A stretch of DNA of 64,000 nt from the NCBI RefSeq assembly GCF_014199295.1, contig NZ_JACIJH010000016.1, positions 44,760-108,759 on the forward strand, given 5' to 3'. The stretch's first letter is position 1, and each line of letters begins with the position of its first letter. Both the position numbers and the translations under genes were made by a program. Origin of the DNA: Sphingopyxis panaciterrulae (GTDB lineage Bacteria; Pseudomonadota; Alphaproteobacteria; Sphingomonadales; Sphingomonadaceae). Below are positions 58,417 through 64,000 of the stretch, in pieces. The notes under the pieces are model-generated. The model worked only from the letters and a program-made list of their open reading frames with translations. It did not search any database and was not told the origin of the DNA.

Positions 58417-59451
58417 ATGAGCACAACCTACCACATGGTGCATTATCGTCGCTTCGACGCTGACGCGAAGGCCTTAAAGGGCAAGACACTTGAAGCCCTG
58501 TGCCGGGAAGCGCTCAACAGCGCGGTCAAGAAGTCGTCGCTATGGTCGCGCCCCGAAGATCGTGTTTTCGATGTCGTCGACGGTGATGGGCGTAAGATAT
58601 TCCTAAATAAGGTCGCCGATCTTTCATCGGCCGTTTTCGGCGAGATGTGCTTGGCTCAAGCAAAGGACCTCCAAGCTCTTCTGAAAATGGAGCCGTCAGA
58701 GATAGAGCTGTCAGACCTAACTACCGCTACGGTGTACGATCTGGCCGAGAGCGAAGCCCCGGAGGGCTCGCAGTTTATTCGCGGCCTCGCCTATTGGCTC
58801 GCAATCGGCAATCATATCCTCTTCGTGAAAACCAACCTCATGACGCCGGAGTTAGTGCGCCTGTATCTCGACTGGTTGTTGAAAGAACGCGGCGCTGTGC
58901 TGGACCCATCGACGTCATTTGCGCTCAATGCCGAGTTCGATAAGGCCGCAACGGCGGGCGACATTGGCGAGATCAGGAATTTGCGCGTGTCGGGGAAGTC
59001 CGCGCCGCAGGCGATCACCGCCGCCAATGAACCGGGACAACGAGAGGTCAAAACTTCGCGCCGAGTCGCCGACAAGGTCGCTCAAATGTCGCAGGCTGTG
59101 CCCATTGTGAAGGCGCTGTTTGGCGATAAGCAGGCCGAGTCACTCATTGAAAGTCTCGGCCCGAAGGAATATCTTTCCGTCGAGGCATCCGTAAAAGTTC
59201 GAGGTCGTCGGACAGAGGAATCTAAGAAGAAATTTCAAGCCATTGCGAACGATCTCGCTGACGAATCAGACGCGAAGGTTCAGATTGAAGGCAAGGACGG
59301 TCAAATCAGGGACGGCGATGCCATCCTACGAACGCGGATGCCGTTCCATCTGCCTCACGAGGGCAGCAATCTGCTTGAGTTCGACAATGTCGCGGATCAG
59401 CTTCAAGAAGTGTATGCCCGCTTTGTGAAGGATGGAAAGATCAAGGCCTAA
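58417..59451 (+). CDS. Soluble protein of unknown function (cargo gene 1)
   Basis: A 344-residue protein that I cannot assign. The N-terminus 'MSTTYHMVHYRRFDADAKAL' starts what looks like an alpha/beta domain of about 190 residues; the C-terminal part is charged and helical and ends 'YARFVKDGKIKA'. No Walker, nuclease or TIR motif is evident. GGGGGAAGGA precedes ATG 58417. Codon and base use are more AT-rich than in the packaging-type operon before it. Its stop overlaps the next start as TAATG, so it acts with the membrane protein. Confidence 0.75.
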   Translation: MSTTYHMVHYRRFDADAKALKGKTLEALCREALNSAVKKSSLWSRPEDRVFDVVDGDGRKIFLNKVADLSSAVFGEMCLAQAKDLQALLKMEPSEIELSDLTTATVYDLAESEAPEGSQFIRGLAYWLAIGNHILFVKTNLMTPELVRLYLDWLLKERGAVLDPSTSFALNAEFDKAATAGDIGEIRNLRVSGKSAPQAITAANEPGQREVKTSRRVADKVAQMSQAVPIVKALFGDKQAESLIESLGPKEYLSVEASVKVRGRRTEESKKKFQAIANDLADESDAKVQIEGKDGQIRDGDAILRTRMPFHLPHEGSNLLEFDNVADQLQEVYARFVKDGKIKA

Positions 59452-60020
59452 TGGCCCGAAAACTGACGATTTTGGTCACATGCGTGGCGGCCGGGCTCTT
59501 TGCTTGGGCGATTGCGCTTGTGCGTCTGTTTGATGCTTTCCAGCCCCTAATAGTTGCCTTGTCTATCATGGTCGCAGCCATATTCGTCCGACTAAATCGC
59601 GGGATGCCGACCCTCGAATGGAAGAGTGCCGACCCCGAAGAGCGGAAGAAGCTGACGAGTGCCATCGTCGGAGTAACCACGGAATACGGCTGGATACTCG
59701 GACTCAATGCGACGGTCCTTGCTGGACTTGTATCGCTTTCCGTGGTCGGCGAGATTGATGCTGCGCTTTGGCCGGAGTGGGTTCGTCGCGTAACCTCCGG
59801 CGCCGTCGGCGCGCTCATCGCGTTGTGCACTGCGCGCATGGCCTATGTCGTTTGGCGCGATATTGATATTGTCCGACTTCAAAAGCGATTAATTGACGGC
59901 TCGGCTGCGAAGGAGGTTGATCAGCAGGAAGGCGAAGCGGCCGATGCTAACGTGACCGTGATGAAGAAGGCCAATCTCCGTGCGGTCAAAGTCCAGCCCC
60001 CCAAGGCTTGGGGGAAATAG
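59451..60020 (+). CDS. Multi-pass membrane protein (cargo gene 2)
   Basis: A 189-residue protein with four predicted membrane helices (about residues 4-24, 31-47, 78-99, 113-135) and a cytoplasmic polar tail of about 50 residues. Not recognised. Coupled to the upstream soluble protein and followed by a strong terminator, so the two form a closed transcription unit. Confidence 0.75.
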   Translation: MARKLTILVTCVAAGLFAWAIALVRLFDAFQPLIVALSIMVAAIFVRLNRGMPTLEWKSADPEERKKLTSAIVGVTTEYGWILGLNATVLAGLVSLSVVGEIDAALWPEWVRRVTSGAVGALIALCTARMAYVVWRDIDIVRLQKRLIDGSAAKEVDQQEGEAADANVTVMKKANLRAVKVQPPKAWGK

Positions 60021-60089
60021 ACCCTATTGCAGCATGGTTCGCTTTATGTGCTCAATATACTCTGTGTGGCAGTGAGGATCTGCGTCGGG

Positions 60090-60120
60090 AGGGCTCCGTT
60101 GCACTACAGCGGAGCCCTTT
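60090..60120 (+). terminator. Intrinsic terminator of the cargo unit
   Basis: Perfect 9-bp stem AGGGCTCCG / CGGAGCCCT followed by TT(C); 70 bp after the membrane protein stop. It is also the boundary to the leftward genes. Confidence 0.8.
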
Positions 60121-60148
60121 CGGTGCATGATATGCCTCTGACCACTGG

Positions 60149-60370
60149 TTAAGGGAAGATCGCCCAAGCGCCCAGAAGAACGACCAGCCCACCAACCCAG
60201 ATCATGCCCAGCTTTGTGCCCTTCGCCTCGCGAGCCTCCCATTGCTGCTTGGTCACCGAACCGGGCAGCAACCCCTCGGGCTCTGGCCCGTTATTCAGCC
60301 CACCCAGCACAAAGGCTCCGACGAGAATATAAAGAATGAAGCCCCCGCCCCATATAGCTCCAGCGTCCAT
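60149..60370 (-). CDS. Small two-helix membrane protein
   Basis: A 73-residue protein with helices at about residues 6-24 and 55-71 and a polar loop containing 'TKQQWEAREAKG'. Not recognised. ATG 60370 is preferred to a TTG one codon upstream. Confidence 0.6.
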   Translation of the reverse strand: MDAGAIWGGGFILYILVGAFVLGGLNNGPEPEGLLPGSVTKQQWEAREAKGTKLGMIWVGGLVVLLGAWAIFP

Positions 60371-60436
60371 CAACCTGCCTTCTTTGCACTCACCGCCGTC
60401 GCCGGCGTTCCATCCAAGGTCATCCCGATATAGTCG

Positions 60437-60628
60437 CTATTTCGCATTTCGGCGTTCTTCTCGCATTACAGCCAGGTCGCAAAAGTCGTAATCACCGCCT
60501 CCCGTTTTCATACAGTCGGCGATGTCTCTTTCCCGTGCCTGATGATCGGAATATTCTCCGTAAAGGAACACAGAAACCACAACGCCCGCGAGCAGCGCAA
60601 TCACCAATCGAAATGTCGACGCTTTCAT
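60437..60628 (-). CDS. Small membrane-anchored protein
   Basis: A 63-residue protein: one N-terminal hydrophobic helix ('FRLVIALLAGVVVSVFLYG') and a polar outside part with two cysteines ('DIADCMKTGGGDYDFCDLAV'). Not recognised. It may be exported with a disulphide. Confidence 0.55.
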   Translation of the reverse strand: MKASTFRLVIALLAGVVVSVFLYGEYSDHQARERDIADCMKTGGGDYDFCDLAVMREERRNAK

Positions 60629-60682
60629 AGTTTATCCCCCCAACCCAAGCGGCCCAATATCTGTCGACCTAGATTACACCCA

Positions 60683-60997
60683 TCAGTCATGATCTGGCAG
60701 AGGCTTGTCCTTTAGATATGCCCAAGAGTCGTTCCCGGTCTCGCTACCGCGGGCTTCAATTTCTATTAGCAGCCGCGCCGTCTCTTCTCGGCTTGCTCCG
60801 ATAACACCTGACAGCGTCGCCATCTTTCGCCATCCCGTAGAGCCCGGCTTGTCGAGCAAACTGCGCAGCATCGCCTTTCGCCTGTTATCGAATTCTTCGG
60901 CCTTCGATGTTTCCCAGCAGTGCTTAATCCATTGACCAAGCAGCGTGACGCCGCTGCCTATCGTCGTTCCGAAAACACCCCACCAAAAGGCCGACAT
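60683..60997 (-). CDS. Small membrane-anchored protein
   Basis: A 104-residue protein: N-terminal helix ('FWWGVFGTTIGSGVTLLGQW') then a soluble part with 'WRKMATLSGVIGASREETAR', resembling a small winged-helix-like domain. Not recognised. The 256 bp between it and the next gene (60998-61253) show no gene. Confidence 0.6.
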   Translation of the reverse strand: MSAFWWGVFGTTIGSGVTLLGQWIKHCWETSKAEEFDNRRKAMLRSLLDKPGSTGWRKMATLSGVIGASREETARLLIEIEARGSETGNDSWAYLKDKPLPDHD

Positions 60998-61253
60998 GCA
61001 TACCCTCCCGAATCGTTTCTAGGCGCGGCGACCGGTACAGCACGGAACGCACCAATGCAGACGTAAGCGCAATCGGTATCCTCGCCGCTCCGGCTGGCGC
61101 CCGCCAAAATAGCAGCGCCTGCCACCTATATCCGAAGCTCCGCACTGCCGTGACTCACCCAAGCTCGCCAAGGTTGAGGGCGACAGCTCGCTCCGCCTTG
61201 ACCGGTTCAGTTACTTGCCGTGGATCGGTCGGAGGCAAGCACCCGTATCCTGT

Positions 61254-61517
61254 TCAGCGCTGCATTCGTCCCGGTTTGTCGTGCGGCTTGCGATGACGCC
61301 ACATTTGGCTCGACCGCGACCAAACGATTTCATCGCCGGGCGTCAACTTTCGGAAAGCGTCTAGGATAGATTTGTGCAGCGCCTTGTTGCCGTTTCTATT
61401 TCGGTAGACCAGTTCTGGATTGTGACGGAAAACGTGTCCTGCCACCCTGCTTTGATATAGTGTCGGCCGCTGAGAAAGTTCTGAAACCATCCATTCCGCC
61501 ACTTCATTCGGCGTCAC
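61254..61517 (-). CDS. DUF6953-like protein
   Basis: An 87-residue protein: 'EVAEWMVSELSQRPTLYQSR', 'ELVYRNRNGNKALHKSILDA', 'FRKLTPGDEIVWSRSSQMWR'. This matches my recollection of the DUF6953 family, small proteins of mobile elements with unknown role. Starts with GTG at 61517 behind GAGG, overlapping the YodC-like gene stop by 4 bp. Confidence 0.7.
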   Translation of the reverse strand: MTPNEVAEWMVSELSQRPTLYQSRVAGHVFRHNPELVYRNRNGNKALHKSILDAFRKLTPGDEIVWSRSSQMWRHRKPHDKPGRMQR

Positions 61518-61690
61518 GTCTCAACCTCCGATTTGACTAGTGAGGTTTTCTGGAAAACGTGTGATTGTTGTTTTTCCCCTGCGAACCATACGCAACTAAT
61601 TTCGCCATAGCTGTGCACTATATCCACCGTCATTAACGGCCCGCCCGATTTCAGTTGAACAGTATCTCCGGGTTCAAGTTCATCTGCCAT
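61514..61690 (-). CDS. YodC family (DUF2158) protein
   Basis: A 58-residue SH3-like protein: 'ELEPGDTVQLKSGGPLMTVD' followed by 'CVWFAGEKQQSHVFQ' is the DUF2158 signature. Function unknown; common in prophages and islands. ATG 61690 begins the conserved sequence; coupled to the DUF6953-like gene. Confidence 0.85.
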   Translation of the reverse strand: MADELEPGDTVQLKSGGPLMTVDIVHSYGEISCVWFAGEKQQSHVFQKTSLVKSEVET

Positions 61691-61849
61691 ACGACATCCC
61701 CTCGTTTTCTCCGTTTCGAGAGTGGTTACGGCCCCCTTTGCTGTCAAGCGGGCAGGCAAGCCTTCTCTGCTACCCGCCTGGCTACCGGGAATTAATGCAC
61801 TGCCCGAACCGGCCCGCGGTGAGCAAATATCTACCTGAATATGAAGGAG

Positions 61850-61899
61850 AAAATGGTGCTGCTGGAGAGGATTGAACTCTCGACCTCACCCTTACCAAG
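61850..61899. repeat. Attachment site repeat, right (within tRNA-Thr)
   Basis: Partner of 51209-51258, 49 of 50 bases identical. It covers the 3' end and anticodon part of the intact tRNA-Thr gene. The crossover therefore lies in the tRNA 3' half. Confidence 0.93.
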
Positions 61900-61928
61900 G
61901 GTGCGCTCTACCACTGAGCTACAGCAGC
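61854..61928 (-). tRNA. tRNA-Thr (GGT)
   Basis: Minus-strand cloverleaf: acceptor GCTGCTG / CAGCAGC with discriminator A and encoded CCA, D arm 'AGCTCAGTGGTAGAGC', anticodon arm CACCC-TTGGTAA-GGGTG with anticodon GGT, T arm with 'GTTCAATCC'. All helices pair. It is the integration target and remains intact. Confidence 0.96.
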
Positions 61929-62043
61929 AGCCGGAGCCCGTGCGACCGCGTCGTCGCCGGGCAGGCGCGGCCTATGGCGGGGCGCCCCTCGCCTGTCAAG
62001 GTGCGAGGCTTGACGGACGCGCGATTTCGCCGGATGGCGGGGC

Positions 62044-62172
62044 ATGAGCAAAGCCCCCTCCCCCGCCGAGGCAGAGCGCGAGCGCCGTCTGGCCGACGCG
62101 CTGCGCGCCAATCTGCGCAAGCGCAAGGCAAAGGTGCGCGAAGCGAAGGCCGAAATTCCCGCTAAGGAGTGA
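62044..62172 (+). CDS. Small basic protein
   Basis: A 42-residue very charged protein ('MSKAPSPAEAERERRLADAL' onward, ending 'EIPAKE') predicted to be one helix. The coding pattern and high third-position GC are those of a real gene. It overlaps the convergent cyclophilin gene end by 11 bp. Function unknown. Confidence 0.55.
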   Translation: MSKAPSPAEAERERRLADALRANLRKRKAKVREAKAEIPAKE

Positions 62173-63178
62173 TCTCGCGCACCGGGACGGCGATATTGCA
62201 GATGTCCGCGCCGCCCGCGGGGTGGATGAAGAATGGGTCGCGGCGGTTTTGGCGCGCCTCGGCATAGCGCGCGAAGCTGGCGCTTTCGGTCGACAGATAT
62301 TCGAAGCGCGGCCGCTCGGCCTCGGGCAGGTCGCTCGCGAGACGCACCGAAGCGATCGGCACCCGCCGCGCCGGGTCTTCGTAGACGCCGAGCGGGGCCG
62401 GGCCGCGCGGCAGGCTCGACAGATGCTCGATCCCGGCGATCACGCGACCGACGAGCGCGATATTGCGGTCGAGATGGCGCGGCGCGTGACCGATGACCGT
62501 GTAAAGTTCGGAGCCCGTGCCGGTGTTCGGCGACAGATCGCGCGCCACCCCGACCATCGCGTAGCAGTGGACGGGCCAGACGGATTGCGTCTCCCTGTTC
62601 ACGGCGATCGGCCACCCGTGATAGGCGATGGTCTCGTCGGAATAGGGATCGCGGGGAATGGCCCTGCGAACGGCCTCGGCCCGGACGTCGGCGGGCTGCC
62701 GGAAAGCCGCGAGCAATGCGTCTTCTTCGGCTTTCATCTTGTCCCGCAACGCGCCGCGCAGTTCGTCGTCCAGCGGCCGTTCATAGTCGCTCTCCGGCAC
62801 CGTCGCCAAACCCACGGGCAGCGGCTTCGCCTTCGCCGGGTCCTCGCCGTCGGCGTCGCCCCATTGCGCGACATAATTGTCCTGAACGCGATAGACGCTG
62901 GTGCCGTCCCACCAGTGCGCCGCGGCGAGCTTGCGGATGTTGCCGATCCAGCCCCGGCTGAACGGCGCGGGCATCAACTGAATGACGACGCGGCGCTCCC
63001 CGCCGGCGGTATCGGGGGCGAGGTCCATGACCAGCAAGTCCGACGGCGCGATGGCGATCCACTCGTCCGCCTTCGCCGCATCGACGATCTGCCCCGGCGA
63101 CGGCGCGGGCTGCGCGGCGGGGGGCTGGGCAGCGGGAAGAAGCGCGAGCGCGGCGGCCGCGAGGAGCAGATGGGTCAT
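62162..63178 (-). CDS. Cyclophilin-type peptidyl-prolyl isomerase, exported
   Basis: A 338-residue protein with a signal peptide (about 1-22) and a cyclophilin-type core. 'VVIQLMPAPFSRGWIGNIRK' is the start of the barrel, 'WDGTSVYRVQDNYVAQWGD' corresponds to the F-H-R-x-I-x-x-F-M-x-Q region in divergent form, 'GSELYTVIGHAPRHLDRNIA' to the GSQFFI-type strand and 'LVGRVIAGIEHL' to the F-G-x-V-x-x-G-x-x-V motif. A large insertion (about 120-190) carries 'PRDPYSDETIAYHGWP'. Likely periplasmic; several catalytic residues differ from classical enzymes. Confidence 0.85.
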   Translation of the reverse strand: MTHLLLAAAALALLPAAQPPAAQPAPSPGQIVDAAKADEWIAIAPSDLLVMDLAPDTAGGERRVVIQLMPAPFSRGWIGNIRKLAAAHWWDGTSVYRVQDNYVAQWGDADGEDPAKAKPLPVGLATVPESDYERPLDDELRGALRDKMKAEEDALLAAFRQPADVRAEAVRRAIPRDPYSDETIAYHGWPIAVNRETQSVWPVHCYAMVGVARDLSPNTGTGSELYTVIGHAPRHLDRNIALVGRVIAGIEHLSSLPRGPAPLGVYEDPARRVPIASVRLASDLPEAERPRFEYLSTESASFARYAEARQNRRDPFFIHPAGGADICNIAVPVREITP

Positions 63179-63306
63179 CGCGCCTGTCTGCCACGCCCAA
63201 TCGGCTTGCGAAAGCCCCGCCGAGCGATTAGGGCGCGCCTTCCAGTGCGAATTGGTAACGCACCCGATTCACGCTTTGTGCCATGCACGAAACGACCGGG
63301 TGCAGC

Positions 63307-63397
63307 GGAGCGGTGGCCGAGTGGTCGAAGGCGCTCGCCTGGAAAGTGAGTATACGGCAAAACCGTATCGAGGGTTCGAATCCCTCCCGCTCCGCCA
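63307..63397 (+). tRNA. tRNA-Ser (GGA)
   Basis: Acceptor GGAGCGG / CCGCTCC, encoded CCA, anticodon loop CTGGAAA with anticodon GGA, and the long variable arm (TACGG...CCGTA) typical of tRNA-Ser. T loop TTCGAATC is canonical. Confidence 0.97.
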
Positions 63398-63563
63398 GGA
63401 CCTCCTCCATAGAGGTCCACGTTCATCCACTGGGATTGCTTTTCTCCCATAAAACCGACGCTTTCGGCTCCATCGGGTTCCAGCCACGTCCACCGGCCTC
63501 CGTCGTCGGCGAGGGCTTTGAACGTGGCTCCGGTGTTCAAAAACGTGGCCTCGGAGAAAAGCA

Positions 63564-63911
63564 ATGTTGAATGACGCAAAACTACGCAGCGCAAAGCCCC
63601 GCGACAAAGCCTACAAGCTAACGGACAGCCACAGGCTCTATCTTCTGGTCAAGCCGAACGGCGGTAAGCTATGGCGCTGGAATTACGCCTATGGCGGCAA
63701 GCAGAAGAGCATGAACTTCGGAATCTATCCGATGGTGAGCCTTGTCCAAGCGCGGGCGAAGCGGGACGAAGCCCGCGCAATCCTCGACGACGGCCAAGAC
63801 CCTTCCATCGTGAAGAAGCTGACCATTGAAGCCAATCGCAAAGCGACCGCCTGCACGTTCAAGAGGGTCGCGAATGAATGGCATGAGGTTTTCAAGGCGC
63901 AATGGTGGTGA
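63564..63911 (+). pseudogene. Truncated P4-type integrase
   Basis: Only the N-terminal 115 residues of a DUF4102 integrase remain ('AKLRSAKPRDKAYKLTDSHR', 'MNFGIYPMVSLVQARAKRDE', 'FKRVANEWHEVFKAQ'). The frame then meets 'WW' and a stop where IS21-type sequence begins, so the catalytic domain is gone. It lies 167 bp after tRNA-Ser, the expected place for an island integrated there. Confidence 0.85.
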
Positions 63912-64000
63912 CACGCCTCGAAGAGGAGACCCGGATCGGCAAAGGCGGGACCCTGGCGGCGCAGCTGTCGCGGCTCGACCTGATCGTGCTCGACGAGCTC
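63902..64000 (+). pseudogene. istB: Fragment of IS21-family IstB ATPase
   Basis: In frame 63902-64000 the translation 'VVTRLEEETRIGKGGTLAAQ' and 'LSRLDLIVLDEL' matches the middle of IstB helper ATPases, including the Walker B L-I-V-L-D-E-L. The N-terminal part with Walker A is missing to the left, so the gene is 5'-truncated at the junction with the integrase; the right side leaves the window. Confidence 0.8.

Larger units (their letters stand above)
51209..61899. mobile_element. Integrated phage-satellite-like element (PICI type) in tRNA-Thr
   Basis: About 10.64 kb between 50-bp direct repeats. Contents: integrase, AlpA, primase-helicase, iteron cluster, TerS-like protein, overlapping small genes including a prohead-protease-like fragment and a zinc-ribbon peptide, a two-gene cargo unit, and five small leftward genes. 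This order (int - alpA - pri/rep - ori - terS) matches Gram-negative phage-inducible chromosomal islands. No portal, capsid, tail, holin or large terminase gene is visible, so it is unlikely to be a complete prophage. Base composition is lower in GC than the flanks in the 58.4-61.8 kb part. Confidence 0.82.

Noticed and set aside
58417..60020. Identification of the cargo pair as a Kiwa system
   Set aside because: Only the size and membrane/soluble pairing are alike; gene order is reversed and I see no DUF4868-like motif.
51209..61899. Complete or defective tailed prophage
   Set aside because: No portal, capsid, tail, holin or large terminase frame exists; the size and order fit a satellite better. 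Profile searches could still change this.

Overview
The window looks like a chromosome segment of an alphaproteobacterium of the order Sphingomonadales, probably Sphingomonadaceae and most like Sphingopyxis. This rests on high GC, the housekeeping protein sequences (rpoB, rpoC, ftsH, accBC, thiG, recF) and dense short palindromic repeats. The genus is inferred from familiarity with such proteins, not from a search.

Layout. 0-18 kb is mostly housekeeping: ygfZ with a retropepsin-like protease, pyrC, rarD, a GNAT/DUF1330 pair, a Crp-type regulator facing a DUF1254 protein, thiS-thiG, aroQ, accB-accC, two L,D-transpeptidases, arsC and recF. A 42-residue peptide gene and a PspC-domain gene follow, behind a very good sigma-54 promoter. 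18.6-27.1 kb is rpoC and rpoB on the minus strand. 27.4-37.0 kb lies between rpoB and rplL, which are normally adjacent. It carries a DUF2975/HTH pair with twin operators, a thioredoxin-like protein, a secreted protein with three internal repeats, a TetR regulator, a carotenoid oxygenase and an unassigned ATP-grasp / nucleotidyltransferase / PLP-enzyme cluster. rplL and rplJ follow at 37.1-38.0 kb. 38.4-51.2 kb holds a PadR/DUF2218 pair, ftsH, small hypotheticals, rpoZ, a guanidine-II riboswitch with an SMR exporter, a phospholipase-D protein, a methyltransferase, an MFS transporter, a CDC48-like double AAA ATPase and a LysR regulator.

51.2-61.9 kb is an integrated element of about 10.6 kb. 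It is bounded by a 50-bp direct repeat (49/50 identical) that is the 3' part of a tRNA-Thr gene. Its order is integrase, AlpA, primase-helicase, a cluster of short iterons, then a TerS-like gene and small overlapping genes. This matches phage-inducible chromosomal islands (phage satellites), and no capsid, portal, large terminase or tail gene is visible. A two-gene unit near its right side (soluble 344-residue protein plus a multi-pass membrane protein) sits where satellites often carry anti-phage cargo. To its right lie tRNA-Thr, a cyclophilin, tRNA-Ser and a broken second integrase joined to an IS21 istB fragment, so the window ends inside another mobile region.

Several families of palindromic repeats and three MITE-like elements lie between genes. 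Two MITE-like elements supply the stop codons of adjoining genes, and one repeat is nested inside another.
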